A program made the translations under genes and the position numbers. Below the pieces are notes generated by a model. It worked only from the letters and a program-made list of their open reading frames with translations, searched no databases and was not told the origin of the DNA. From Linyphia triangularis (Eukaryota; Arthropoda; Arachnida; Araneae; Linyphiidae), in assembly GCA_963978545.1 (NCBI GenBank), contig OZ021728.1, forward strand, positions 558,001 through 622,000: 64,000 nucleotides of DNA, written 5' to 3'. Below, in pieces: positions 1 through 11,130 of this stretch (the stretch's first letter is position 1; every line of letters starts with the position of its first letter).

Positions 1-1533
1 CGATGTTAACATTTCTGCATCGTGATATATCGGGAAGCAAACATCACGATGTTACGATACATCGCGATGTTAACTATGTGTATATATTTTTTTTACAAAA
101 TACTACAAAACAACGTTTTCATAACACGCTATACAGCTGAAAGTTTTTCTTACTTAGCTTTGTAAAATTTTATTAAATTCATGTATGGAAGTTTATTTTA
201 AATAACATGAGCAGCGACCGAATTATTTTCAGGGGGATACACAAAACACCCAAGGGGGTATAAGCCGGTAATTATTATTATTATTATTATTATTATTATT
301 GTTTTAATCCGTATGTTTCAATTTTTCTATCTTAATGAAATTTTACTTTGTTATCTTCCAGGGAAGAAGGGGATGGGGGGGGGGGGGACAAGTGCACTTC
401 GGAGCACATGTTACTTTAATTATTGGATATTCTCAATTATTAAATCAAAAATATTAATAGTAAATATTGTATTACTTGCAATGTACAATATAACTATTAA
501 ACTATAAAAATAATGCATAACATTTAAAATTCTAATGATCTTTATTGTGTGCCAAAAAAATCTGCACTTCCGCATTTTTAAGAAGCAATGTTGGATTGAG
601 TAATTAATCTTATGGAAATAAACTTTATACAAATTGTAAAAACTGAAAAAAATTATAAAACATTTATTTACTTACGTGACCGAAGAGAAAATCCTTCAAC
701 GTAAATGAGAAAAAAAAATCGTTTATAAGTATTTAAACAATCAAACTAGAGAAACAACTGTGATTAGTCCATGAACTAGTTCACAATGATTTTGGCAGAT
801 TAAACAAACAGCTCATAGTAATTAATAACCAGATTATCTTCACTGGGTAAGAACTAGACAGAAATTACCGCACCAGAATACCTCAATCCCCTTGCTTTAA
901 TAAATAAAGCAAAATAAAATAATAGCAAGATAAAAAAATTCTTGGAAGTTAATATAAAAGATTTCAAAATACAAAAGTGTAATATTTTATTTCTTTCAAG
1001 ATCAAAACGTTTTCCAAAAGTTCAGAGAACAACATAAAAACTGTTCAAACAATAAAAGGAATACTTCTTTTATCGAATCTCCAATATTACTAGACTACTG
1101 GCGCCACCTCGCAATTTCAATACGCATCGCACATACTTAAGGTGAATACGATTACCACAATGCTGTTTTTTCTGATGAAGTATCTGACATACGCAAAAGC
1201 AAATGGAAATAGTTTCAATCGACCCGATGTCGACGGTTTCACTACGTTTCTAAAGAATATTGAGAACATCGCGCATATGCAGGGAAGAGAGGATATCACG
1301 ATGTGAGCTTGCTGATGAAGTACCGCTCAAAGCAAATGGAACTCGTTTCGAACGGCGCGGTGTCGACGGTTTCAATACGTTTCTATAGTATCTTAGGAAC
1401 ATGAATCGTGGCAGGGTTCTTCGTCCTTGAAGTGCAAGGCAAGTATATCGTTAAACACCGGTTTTTGCCGATATATCGATGCATCGCCCAAGCCTAATGG
1501 ATAATCCATTGCTACTCGAGTAATCTAAAATAT
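1..1533. other. Non-coding, repeat-derived
   Basis: No gene seen. It holds an (ATT)n run at 271-300, a 13-base G run at 375-387, and an imperfect direct repeat with a period of about 140 bases (units near 1171 and 1311, sharing the core TGTCGACGGTTTCA). Both ends carry TATCG/CATCGATG-rich sequence (1-75 and 1440-1496), which looks like the decayed ends of a DNA transposon cut by the window edge. Confidence 0.5.
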
Positions 1534-1827
1534 TGTTATACACATTTTCCGTATGTATTTGTAAATAGTGAAATTTTATCTTATTTATTAACAGCGATAA
1601 TACAGGTCATAAAACGGTGGCAACAACTAACGTATTCGAGAAATTTCGAGATGTTTCTGTTTGACTGTATATTTCGAGAAAGTTGTTCTCACGCGCACCT
1701 ATAAATTAGACGGCAGCATAAGATCGGGGAACAGAGTTACTTCGTTTGTCGATTTCAAAGAAACTGACCGCTTTGTTCACATATTTGACTTTGTTTACAT
1801 ATTTGACGAGATAATAGTTTTTATCTC

Positions 1828-1873
<46 letters not shown>

Positions 1874-1893
1874 GTGCCATCATTGCCTCTGAG
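1534..1893 (+). mobile_element. Decayed LTR, same family as the LTR at 63056-63516
   Basis: It starts TGTTATACAC and ends in ACTGTGCCATCATTGCCTC. Both ends and the stretch around GGTGGCAACA...TTTCGAGAT match the reverse strand of 63056-63516. No internal retroelement sequence is attached, so it is a solo or broken LTR. A 40-base T run lies inside it. Confidence 0.6.
1829..1868. repeat. Poly-T tract (40 T)
   Basis: Uninterrupted run of 40 T inside the decayed LTR. It may be a grown microsatellite. Confidence 0.95.
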
Positions 1894-1937
1894 GTAAATT
1901 GTTTCTCAAAGAGAATGTTTTATAAGTAATATTTTTG

Positions 1938-2640
1938 CTAAGATTTTGAACAGTTATTACAAAACAAATTCCAGTCTTCTTTTGATTTTGCAAATCGAAC
2001 GCGATCAACGTTAACATTAATGTGAGTGTGCACATGAAGGAGAGCAAAGCTTGTTTTTTCGGTCATCCTTGACCTTGTCCATGTTTTTAGTTTACACTGT
2101 GCAGAAAAACTGCGTTCAGCTGTAGCGATTGAAATTGGCAGCGTTGATAATAATTTCAATAGACTGTTCATTATAGGGTACGATTCCGATTGATCTAAAG
2201 CCTCTGTACTCATTTTTGCATTTTTTAGATCATCATAATTCGGATTAATAAATTCATTTGAAAGTTTTAGTTGAAAGGCAATTTCTCAATTCCAAGCAGC
2301 GCGGAGTTTTTTTCCCCACAAATTGGATTTATCGATTTCTGTAACGTTTTTACGTCAGGCATTTGATCTAGATTAGATGGAACCAATATGTTTTTATTTC
2401 ATCGTTTCTTTCTGGAACCGGGTCCCGATGTCTTCTATGATGTGATCATATCGACCACTTCCAGTGACTCATCAGAAGATCATAGTTAGAACGATGTTTT
2501 TCCATTTCCACCATTGCAGCTTTTGAAGCTTGGGAAAATTAAGAGAAACAGTTCATCGCATGAGGATCTTTTAGTGTATCTGTTGCTTGTTTCTGGTTTG
2601 CTTCAATCATATCTGGGTTTTCCTCTTGAAGGCTAACAGT
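1938..2640 (-). pseudogene. hAT-family transposase C-terminal relic
   Basis: The minus-strand frame 1938-2213 carries the hAT C-terminal dimerisation signature: LLKLLSTLPISIATAERSFS, then LKTWTRSRMTE and LLHVH. This is the pattern of ZMYM1-like hAT transposases. Upstream on the minus strand (2214 to about 2520) frame-shifted pieces such as DIGTRFQKE and NILVPSNLDQMPD continue the same family, with a TGA stop at about 2286. Further decayed sequence may reach about 2640. No catalytic N-terminal half is visible, so it is a dead fragment. Confidence 0.75.
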
Positions 2641-3515
2641 ATTGCTTATGGTATTATGAATTGGCTGCCCTGACCCAAATAGTCAACCTCAATATTAGTG
2701 ATACATGATTCTTTTCAAAAACGTTTTTTAAGGCAATAAAAGAAATCTCGATTTATTTCTAAGAAAACATATAAAAAACAATTTAATTTTTTGAATTAAT
2801 TGCCAACTTTTATATTGTAACTTATATAAATGTGAATTGACTTTTCGCTGTGTTTGATTACTATGAAGAACATTTTTAATTGACTACATTTTTTATGCCC
2901 CCAATACAATGCACTGAACAAAACGAGTCTTTCTGCAAGTTTTAGCTCAATTGGATGACGGCAAATAGATTAATTCGTCGTCTTAATATTTTGCCTTTGT
3001 AATAAAAAATAATTTGTTTGAAAAATAATTTGTAATACAAACAAACAAAATTGAACTGTATATAAAGGTACTCTCTTAAAGGGCTCTAAAAGTCCCCGAA
3101 AAATGCTACAAAAGAAAAACGAATCTCTTCAACGCAGAGTTTTCTTTCCATCACACACCGCTTCGGTTTCACTTACAAGAAATGATAATGTAATGATCGA
3201 AATGTACAACGCCAAAGTTGCCATTTTGGTGGGTTTTTTTCAAAGTTCCATAGAAGAATTATCGTCAAAAATATGGACATTTATTCTTCAAAAATATAGC
3301 TATACTATTCCCCCCCCCCCCCAATACTTGATAGAATGCATTGTCATCATCAACGAGTCAATCTGCCAAGTTTCAGTTCGATCAGAAGCTTAGTATCTGG
3401 ATAATAGAACGTGAGTAAAAGCTGATAAGTCAGACGAAAGGCAACGGAAACTTTGTCTTGCGTCAGATAGAATATTTGTAAAAGTGGCCTTTGTGACCTT
3501 GAAAACATTGTCCAT
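2641..3515. other. Non-coding, dispersed repeat motif
   Basis: No gene. Two copies of a dispersed motif (GAATGCATTGTCATC ... ATCTGCCAAGTTTCAG ... GATGACGGCAA) lie near 2903-2990 and 3332-3395, with relatives near 5545, 16395, 18028, 30445 and 35586. A poly-C run lies at about 3309-3322. The 96-codon frame at 3103-3393 runs through the repeat and is not credible. Confidence 0.5.
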
Positions 3516-3744
3516 GGTTCCCACGGTCATTGAAAGTCATTAAAAGTGCTTCATATTTTTGAACTTATTTTCAAGGCCTTGAAAGTCCTTGAAAATGCTT
3601 TGAGGTCCTTAAAAGTCCTTAATTTTTGCGGATGTTGTGTGCCCAACAAAAATTTATAAACATACAACTCAATACCCTCGCGTAATTGCCACTTATCCTC
3701 ACCGTATCAGAATTCTCCGACATATTTGTATTATGTAGCTAACT

Positions 3745-3759
3745 TGTAACTTTTTTGGT
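3745..3759. repeat. 15-base target-site duplication of SINE (left)
   Basis: TGTAACTTTTTTGGT at 3745-3759 is repeated exactly at 3935-3949, flanking the SINE. The empty site is visible in the sister MITE near 44508-44522 as TGTAACTTTTTGGGT. Confidence 0.9.
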
Positions 3760-3934
3760 TGGTTGTTTTCAGATTATCTGGCGCCGTCAGCAACACGAGG
3801 GCTATAATGCGCCGAAACATTCGTCATTAGACAAGCCAACATACATTTACAAACATCCATGCCAACACGGGACTCGAACCCGCAACCTCGCCGTCTAGAA
3901 GATAGCACGCTAACCACTATACCGTTTGGTCGGC
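3760..3934 (-). mobile_element. tRNA-derived SINE, copy 1
   Basis: On the minus strand it begins GCCGACCAAACGGTATAGTGG and has an A-box-like TAGTGGTTAGCGTGC, then a perfect B box GGTTCGAGTCC, as in RNA polymerase III type 2 promoters. A non-tRNA body ends near GGCGCCAGATAATCTG. There is no foldable anticodon arm of a working tRNA. A perfect 15-base target duplication flanks it. Copies 2 and 3 are at 5813-5983 and 12800-12945. Confidence 0.85.
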
Positions 3935-4061
3935 TGTAACTTTTTTGGTAGAATATACATTATTAAAAATTTATATATAGACGTGATGCCTTAAAAACAT
4001 TATCCTTAAAAGTCATTGAAAAGTCACTGATTTTCATTCTGTGATTTGAGTGGGAACCCTG

Positions 4062-4344
4062 TTGTCATCCACAACGCCAGTCAAGTTTCAGTTGTATCAG
4101 ATTTGCACACACAAAGTTGATATTTAAATAAAAGGGTACTCTTCCTTCAATATTATCAAGACAAACATTTTTTGGAGATGGGAGGGGGGAGTCTAATAGC
4201 TCCCCAAATATATCCCATTACCAAAGAGAAAAACCGCGCTCGATTAACATCAACCTTCGTTTTGAAGTGCCACATTTGGCGACCTATCGCTCCTTTCAGT
4301 TTCACCAAACTGACCTACATCGAAATATTCCTTTTGAAAATGTT
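4062..4344. other. Non-coding
   Basis: No gene. A partial copy of the dispersed GTCAAGTTTCAG motif lies near 4075-4100, and a short G run near 4183. The 76-codon frame at 4172-4402 runs into FB3 and is not supported. Confidence 0.4.
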
Positions 4345-4620
4345 TTTAAGAGCAAGTCCCAGTGAGGATATACTCGTTGCATTTAGAAACTACTTTGCGT
4401 GAAACCTCTTTGATGAGTTGGTACGAAAAATATCACTTAATATCGTAAGTTTAATGTCTATTTATGAAGATATAAAAAGCAGGTGGAGACCAAAGGATAT
4501 AAAATATATTGGACTCTATTTTCGAGTGCTTAATTTAGTTTTCGTTCCTACTCGCAAAATTTCAAGGAGGTTTTCTACAAAGTAAAGGCGATTGTAACAC
4601 CTTACTAGGACATCCTTTGA
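4345..4620 (+). mobile_element. FB3 palindromic MITE, copy a
   Basis: FB3 is a ~300-base family with long inverted arms. The left arm starts AGAGCAAGTCC and passes through TTTAGAAACTACTTTGTAG and GGTACGAAAAAGATCACTTAA. The centre has GCATATGCATTG and ATTAGACGCTATTTTCGAG. The right arm mirrors the left. This copy is diverged but shows both arms. Confidence 0.75.
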
Positions 4621-4785
4621 AATCTGATCTACTCTAATGTATATTGTCTGTCTGACGCATATTTTGGTCTGGTTCCAGGGTTTTCATTCTTTCGTATCAA
4701 AGTTATTTAATGACCTCAACCTATGAAAAAATTTTAACGTGTTCAATGTCCTTTCCTGCCACCAAATAACCTGAATGAACTTTTT
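4621..4785. other. Non-coding
   Basis: Nothing recognisable. Confidence 0.4.
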
Positions 4786-5062
4786 TTAACCCATTGACGG
4801 TCATGCACGTATATATATGTCTTAGGATCCCCAGTTTTTCTAGCAATACATAACATTTTGAAGTTTATAAATAAAATTTAAAATAAGATATATTTTGGGT
4901 ATTTTTATTAGGATGATAGTCTATAACCTATCCGAAACAAAATAAATAAAAAATAATTAAAAAAAAAATTATGTATTTCAATTAGAAGTATAATTTAAAA
5001 ATTATTGCAGGGAAAACAACTGGGGAATTTCGCCCATTCCCATGACCGTCAGTGGGTTTTAA
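4786..5062 (+). mobile_element. piggyBac-like MITE
   Basis: Terminal inverted repeats CCCATTGACGGTCATG (4790) and CATGACCGTCAGTGGG (ends 5056) are flanked by TTAA at 4786-4789 and TTTTAA at 5057-5062. A TTAA target and CCC/GGG ends are the piggyBac pattern. The interior is A/T-rich and non-coding. Confidence 0.75.
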
Positions 5063-5075
5063 AAGAGAGATTTCT

Positions 5076-5318
5076 ATAACTAAACTTCAACTTAACTAGA
5101 CATCACTTAGACGATAGATCGTCACAGTGCTCATATGTATTTAATCCATTTTGGCGGAGTGAAGACATAATTCTCGCCAAACCATATAGTCTTTTGTTCT
5201 CTACAGGGTTGTGGTTTGGCGAGAATTATGTCTTCACTCCGCCAAAATGGATTAAATACCTATGAGCACTGTGACGATCTACCGTCGTGATGTCTAGTTA
5301 AGTTGAAGTTTAGTATAA
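5076..5318. mobile_element. FB2 palindromic MITE, copy 1
   Basis: FB2 is a ~240-base near-perfect hairpin. Its ends are TATACTAAACTTCAACTTAA and the reverse complement. The arms pass through AGATCGTCACAGTGCTCAT and ATCCATTTTGGCGG. The short loop contains TTTTGTTCTCTACAGGG. The TA at each outer end would fit a TA-targeting (Tc1/mariner-type) element. Other copies are at 6403, 45151 and 54080, with a relic at 18541. Confidence 0.85.
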
Positions 5319-5812
5319 GAGGAATTACTTTTTTGACAGTTCATCAGAGTTAGATATAGTATTCTATTAAAGAGAGAAATAAAATAATTCAAGTTTCCTA
5401 ACGTTCCTAAAACGTTATTTTCACTTTTCTATAATGCTTCCAACTATTGTATATACTATCGCAACTTCCAAAATTGTGGAACTTTATCTGATTTTTTTCT
5501 GCGTGCATTTGTAAATAAAGTGTTCGTCAGAAGCGGATGCTTTCAGAATGCATTGTCATCGACAAAGAATCTATCTGCCAAGTTTCAAGTCGATTGGAAT
5601 GACCGCAAGTGAGTTAATTTGTCCTCCGCAGATAGTTTATAGTTTTCTTATGGTTGTGATAGCAATATGAATTACAAGAAAGTTCTTTTTTTTATAAAAA
5701 AAAATATTTTTTAATCCTTCTCGTACAGTATGTTTTACTATACACACGCACACAATAAATTAGTGGACCTCAAAGTTTTTCTTACAAAATAGGCGGGACG
5801 CAAGACTATAAA
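5319..5812. other. Non-coding, dispersed motif
   Basis: No gene. A good copy of the GAATGCATTGTCATCGAC motif lies at 5546-5630. Confidence 0.45.
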
Positions 5813-5983
5813 GGTTGGGTTTGTTGTTTTCAGATTATCTGTCGCCGTCAGCAACACGAGGGCTATAATGCTCCGAAACATTAGACAAGCCAACATACAT
5901 TTACAAACACCCATGCCTAACACGGGACTCGGAACCTCGTGGTCTAGAGGCTAGCACGCTAACCACCATACCGTTTGGTCGGC
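5813..5983 (-). mobile_element. tRNA-derived SINE, copy 2
   Basis: Same order as copy 1 on the minus strand: GCCGACCAAACGGTATGGTGG head, A-box-like GTTAGCGTGC, then a damaged B box (bases missing in the GGTTCGAGTCC region). It lacks the clean target duplication of copy 1, so it is an older insertion. Confidence 0.75.
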
Positions 5984-6402
5984 AATTGGAGTTTGGACCT
6001 TTTCATTCAAAGACGATGTTATGATTGGTTGGATGGTTTACTCCCGGCTGGGAGTGGAAAGGATGGACTTTGTGAACTAGCACCTGCCTCCGCGTACAGA
6101 GAACCAACTCTCTGGAACAGGTTGAGGTATACAAAAAAATGAAGAGAGGGGTTAGCCGATGTTATGTTTTCAATTATAGTATACATTGAAAAAAAGTCCG
6201 TATCCCAGTATCTATATAAGTCCCCGTATCTTCTTCGTTGTTTTTCTTTTGCAGTTGATCTCTGGAATGGTTCTTCCCATTCCCTAATGAAAGGGGATCC
6301 CCATCCCCACTGGTGTCGGGAGAAGAGAGTTCTTGGGTGATTTGGGGGGGGGCAATGCATGATGACGCATAGCAAAGTGAACTTATGTACGGTATTTATG
6401 TG
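5984..6402. other. Non-coding
   Basis: No gene recognised. The 132-codon minus frame at 6019-6417 shows no known domain and has low-complexity composition. An eight-base G run lies near 6344. Confidence 0.4.
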
Positions 6403-6638
6403 TATACTAAACTTCAACTTACCTAGACATCACTTAAACGGTAGATCGTCACAGTGCTCCTTATTTAATCCATTTTGGCGGAGTGAAGACATAATTCTCG
6501 CCAAACGTCTTTTGTTCTCTACAGGGTTGTGGTTTGGCGAACATTATGCTTTCACGCCGCCAAAATGGATTAAATACCTATGAGCACTGTGACGATCTAC
6601 CGTCTAAGTGATGTCTAGTTAAGTTGAAGTTTAGTATA
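6403..6638. mobile_element. FB2 palindromic MITE, copy 2
   Basis: Complete copy from TATACTAAAC to GTTTAGTATA. The right arm carries the variant GGCGAACATTATGCTTTCAC also seen in the copy at 45151, so those two share a subfamily. Confidence 0.85.
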
Positions 6639-7514
6639 GAAAGATACAATTTATTCTATAATATTACATTACCTGAAGTGCTCGGCGTTGCTCAAAGTAG
6701 CACTGACGATACGGCCGAGAAGAAATGTCAAATTAAGAGCTCCTTTTCACCCCTTATCCTCGATTTCACCACCTTAACTGTCGGGATGAAATTGGGTTCT
6801 GGAATAGTCAAGATAGGGAAAATAAAAACACAGTTCAAATTGTTTCGGTACATCTCACGTTACGCTCTTTTTTACACCTTATCCCCGACCAACTAAGCAT
6901 TGGAATGATGTTTGTATCCTCTATGATTTGGATTAGTCAAGATACATATTAGAAGCACAGTTCAAATTAGTTCTCAAGTGATACACATTGATCCTTGGTT
7001 AGTTGCGCGACCTTTTGTCTCCCGAATTCAAATTTTCGTGCGTACCATTAATTGATTACTGGACAGAATAAAGTAAAAATTAAAAAAATAACTTGACAAC
7101 CAACTGTAAGATATTCTTTTATTATAATCTGCCATCTATTGAGAAATTGATTGCGGGGCCAACCAAGGGTTAAGGGGTGGAAAAGAGAAATGGAGAAATT
7201 TCAATCAACCAGTGACCTTCTATTTGCGATCTAGTTTGCGAAATTTCATCAAGATCCGAATAAAATGTAGCTGCCTATAAAAAAAACATACATACATTAA
7301 GCGGGTGAGTAGTCAGAGATTTTTTTCCAGAGGGGTTTTGAAGTCTTAACTTAACAAATCGTAACAAAATAATTTTTGTTATTAATGCCATTTATATTTA
7401 ATTACAAGTTTTTTTTTTTTTTTATTTTTTTTTATTTTTTTAGTTTTTTTTTATGATTTTTTTTTTACTTCACATGACTAGAAATTTAAAAACATTTTTA
7501 ATAAATTTAGCATT
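6639..7514. other. Non-coding
   Basis: No gene recognised. A T-rich low-complexity stretch lies at about 7410-7467. Confidence 0.4.
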
Positions 7515-8255
7515 TTAAGGGGACTGTTAAGGCAAAAATTTATATTTTTATATTTTAGTGGAAATATATAGCCTTCAATTCTAGCTTTCAGTACATACCT
7601 TACTTTTGCTGATCCGAGAAGAATTAAGAATATTATTTGAGTTTTTGTAAGCGCGCATATTCGAAATCGTATGTATTTCAATTTATTAAATTGCATTTTT
7701 CTCTTCATGTGTATTTTAAGATTTTTAGGGTATTCGATTTGTTCCTCGCGATTCAAAAGTTGATGTATTTTTTTTAAATTTGGAGATATTGTTTACAAAT
7801 ATCTCCAATATTCAAAATAGATATTGTCTATTTTGAACACAATTGTGCATGGATTTTGGAATCTGGTATTTTTTTATTGTTTTACAGCAATTTCGTAATG
7901 CTTCTATTTAAAAAGTTTACATTTTTTGCCGTAGTAGCAAAGTTTTACTTTTAAATATTTAACCAATGAGTCAAATTCAAAATCCATGCACAATTATGTC
8001 AATATATATTCGATTGGCTTGTACAAAAAAATTGAGACAGATTGCAAAAAATTTGAATCGCAAGGAGCATTTTTAAAATTACAGAAAAAACGCTAAATTT
8101 TTCAATAAAAATTTAATTTCTTGAAAAAAAATCAATATAAATTTTTGAAATTTTAGGCTGTGTTACATCTAATTGCTATTGAACTGCGCAAAAAATTTCA
8201 TGAATTTCAGACAAAAATTGAAGAATTTTTATTTTGAACGTAACAGTCCCCTTAA
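7515..8255. mobile_element. TTAA-flanked TIR element, family GGGGACTG
   Basis: Inverted ends GGGGACTGTTA (from 7519) and TAACAGTCCCC (to 8251) are flanked on both sides by TTAA (7515-7518, 8252-8255). The 733-base interior has no credible transposase. TTAA duplication is known for piggyBac and Kolobok elements; the GG start is not the usual piggyBac CCC. Confidence 0.7.
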
Positions 8256-8645
8256 ACAAAAAAAAAAAATCGTCTGATTCTAATAACAAACAATTCGGTC
8301 TTTATTGTCTCTCTCGATTACCTGCTCCTGAGTGCAAATCTCCGTATACAGTACCTTCGCTCGTCAACCACGTTATCTCTATTACCTTGTTGCGATTCCT
8401 TTACATAGAAGGATCCATACTCAAGTAAATCAAATAGACGCGATTCTTCTCCAACTTTGTTTACAAACTAAACCGCGTGTTCATTGAACCCTAGGGTTGC
8501 TCTTGGCGACACAAACAAAGAAGGTCAGTAGGTTTCTCCTCATCTGGAAAAAGATTCTTTTGGGCCCTTTCACATCTTTCTCTTTCATTCGCGTAGAAGA
8601 CCCGCTCTGTCGCAGACGATTTTTTTATCTAGAGTTCTGGGCGCA
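8256..8645. other. Non-coding, possible 5' region of an exon
   Basis: No gene by homology. This stretch is less AT-rich than its surroundings and leads into the candidate exon at 8646. No TATA box or CpG-rich promoter could be defended. Confidence 0.35.
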
Positions 8646-8711
8646 ATGTTGGCAACGGAGAGGTTTATGTCCCTGGACAAAAAGTGGAATGACTTGTACA
8701 TCATCGGATTG
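8646..8711 (+). CDS. Candidate first coding exon (uncertain)
   Basis: An ATG with G at -3 opens 22 codons (MLATERFMSLDKKWNDLYII then GL). They end exactly at a good 5' splice site (TTG|gtatgt) in phase 0. The first confirmed rhophilin exon (31665) also begins in phase 0, so the two could be joined. Base composition is richer in GC than the neighbourhood. I cannot match these residues to a rhophilin N terminus, which is poorly conserved. It could belong to another gene or to none. Confidence 0.3.
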
Positions 8712-8807
8712 GTATGTTATATTATAAAATGTATCTCAATTTTTTAATTACTCGCTTTAAATTGTTAATTTATTTGGGTGACATTTACTTATTAAATCCT
8801 TTATATT

Positions 8808-9850
8808 AAGAGCAAGTCCTAGTCCCTATACTAGCTGTGTTACAATCTTCCAATCCAGTGCATTTAGAAACTACTTTCTATAACACCTCCTTGACATTTG
8901 GTTAGTAGGTACGAAAAAGATCACTTAAGGTATACATATACAATTGAAATGATTTTCTTTAATTTTTAGGTTATAATGACACACTTTTTGGCAGTATATC
9001 CGAATTAAAAATGATGCCTTTTTATGTACTAACTTTTTTTTCCGTCAATTTTTTTATCAGCTAATTGCAATTAAATTGATTAATTAGGACATTATTAGAA
9101 CATACATAAATAAACTAGTAATTAACTTAGAGGTATTTTTATTGCAAATAAGAGATATTATACTGACGCATGTTCCTATAGAGAATTTTAAATTTGGCTT
9201 CAATATTTATTTAATTATAAGTTTTTTTAAAAAATACATATTTTTAACAAAAAATTAAGATTAAAATATGCATAAAAAATGTGTTTATAACAATATGTAT
9301 TAGATTCTCCATAGAAAATACATTCCCAACTATTGTCTTCAAAACAGAATTTTGTAAATCGGGTAATTTATTATGAAGTAATGACCGTAATAAAGTCATA
9401 TTACACCCAAATGTCATTCTTCAGAAAACGTGTTTAAAGTTTGCTACACTAATGAATTTGATACAAAACAGGTTCACAAAACCTACTGTAATTTAAAAAG
9501 TAATTTAAGTCTGAGAAAGAAAATGGTACCATTTCAATGGTAATGAATTCGGGAATATTTTAAAACCAAAAACGCAGACTCGAGTCAAATTTCGGGATTC
9601 CTAATGTATATGTATACCTTAACCATCAATTAAAAACTGGTAAATATACTTTATATTTCAAATCTCTACTCCAATCACTGCATATGCATTGGCACCTGGT
9701 TTTGTCTATTTTCATTCATAATATGTAGGACATTAAATGAAAACAATTGTTTCATAAAGTGATCCTACCTACTCACCGTTAAGTTTTATAGAAATGCACT
9801 GATGATTGTAATATAGTATAGGGTTCATCTTATGTTAAATTGTTAAGTTT
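8808..9850. mobile_element. FB3 MITE, copy b, split by a TTAA element
   Basis: The left arm at 8808-8928 (AGAGCAAGTCCTAG ... GAAAAAGATCACTTAA) and FB3 centre and right arm at about 9640-9850 (GCATATGCATTGG, ATTAAATGAAAACAATTG, CCTACTCACC) surround the element at 8929-9618. The break is at FB3's own TTAA. The same TTAA is the target of FB1 in the copy at 32575-34330. Confidence 0.7.
8925..9622. mobile_element. TTAA-flanked TIR element, family GGTATACATATAC
   Basis: Inverted ends GGTATACATATAC (from 8929) and GTATATGTATACC (to 9618) are flanked by TTAA at 8925-8928 and 9619-9622. The interior is 690 bases, AT-rich and non-coding. It sits inside an FB3 copy at a TTAA that other FB3 copies show uninterrupted. 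Confidence 0.75.
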
Positions 9851-10061
9851 CAAATCTTGTAGCAACACCAAAAGTTTTGCGTTTTTAGAATTCTAAAGAT
9901 TGCTACTGGAAAATAAAGCCGCGTTTGTTTTTAATGATTAATTAGCAAATTATTGCTTTGAAAAATTAACACTTACGATTTAAATATTCATCGAAACCTA
10001 GGCATTCAAATCTAAATATTTTCTTATTTGAAATGGTTAATTTAGCTGAGAGAGATTAAAT

Positions 10062-10325
10062 CCTTTTTCTTAGGAAGTAGTCCAAGTGAAGCCCTATACT
10101 CCATAAGTTACTAGCCCAGTGCATTTAGAAACTACTTTCTATAACCACCTTGAGATTTGGTGACGATCAGTTTATGAAATGACATAAATTGTTAATCAAT
10201 GAAAATTGACAAATGGATATCCACTAAAGATTTCAAATAAAAAATATATTATTACCTACTCAGCAAGGGTACAAAGTAGTTTCTAAATGAATATTGTACC
10301 TTAGCTAAGACTTCCTCTTAAAACT
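10062..10325. mobile_element. FB3 MITE, copy c
   Basis: Both arms are present (CATTTAGAAACTACTTTC near 10120; CAAAGTAGTTTCTAAATG near 10271). The centre is shortened and diverged. Confidence 0.7.
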
Positions 10326-10940
10326 GTGCTTCTATGGGTTCAAAATTTAATTATTTTTAATTGGGGAAATTAGTAAGCTAAAAATTTTAAATTAATGATT
10401 TTCATATATTTAAAATTCAAAATATATTGCATTTTTTAGAATTTATTTTTTCTCTGTGTTCTTTCTATTTCTGGAGAGAAGATGTTTTTAAAAAAATTGC
10501 AGGTTTGCTATACCATAATTTCGCATCAAAATACATTTTACTTGCAATAGCATTTCATAAACTTCGATGTACGTTTTTAAAAAAATGGCTAATAGCTTGT
10601 TTAGGAAATATTTACCATATATTTGTGTTAAATCATAGATTAATCTGAAGTTGACTTTTTGGCAGAATTTTGAGTAATTGTTTTTTAATTCTTCTCAAAT
10701 CTAAAGAAATGTGATTTTCAGAAATGTTTGGGTGGTTTAAATGTGATGTATAAAAATAAAAGCCAACATACCACAGATTACTAAAGAGGGCCTTACATGC
10801 ATAATTCCCGGAAAAATAATTTTAAAATGATCTGTGTATTAATTATTTAGAAAAGGCTAAAGGTAATGATGTTTCGGGGCCCTTGTCTTTTAATATTTTT
10901 TGAAAACTATTATCAATGGATAATGACATTGTAGAAATAT
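10326..10940. other. Non-coding
   Basis: No gene recognised. AT-rich sequence without a defined repeat. Confidence 0.4.
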
Positions 10941-11130
10941 GTTAAAAATATGGATCCACCTTGCACCAAATATTGGTTCCCATTTAGCTGCAACCAACAT
11001 TTGGTGCTTAGTTTGATGATTTAACTACTTCAGACCGTAAGCCCCATTACATCATGAAACTAAGCACCAAATGTTGGTGGTAGCTAAATGGGAACCAATT
11101 TTTGGTGCAAGGTGGATCCATATTTTTAAC
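10941..11130. mobile_element. 190-base palindromic element
   Basis: The left arm starts GTTAAAAATATGGATCCACC and the right arm ends with its complement. Arms of about 80 bases pair nearly perfectly (GCACCAAAT...GGTTCCCATTTAGCT) around a ~25-base loop. No second copy is in the window. Probably a foldback MITE. Confidence 0.7.

Larger units (their letters stand above)
3516..4061 (+). mobile_element. hAT-type MITE split by a SINE
   Basis: The ends are GGTTCCCACGGTCATTGA and TTTGAGTGGGAACCCTG, an inverted pair. A second copy lies at 44237-44659 with the same interior (CTTGAAAGT and TTAAAAGT runs). No coding sequence. A SINE at 3760-3934 interrupts it; the 44.5-kb copy shows the uninterrupted site. 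Confidence 0.7.

Noticed and set aside
3840..3934. tRNA gene
   Set aside because: A and B boxes are present but the sequence lacks a complete cloverleaf and is part of a multi-copy SINE with target duplication.
6019..6417. 132-codon minus frame
   Set aside because: Low-complexity composition, overlaps the FB2 end, no family recognised.
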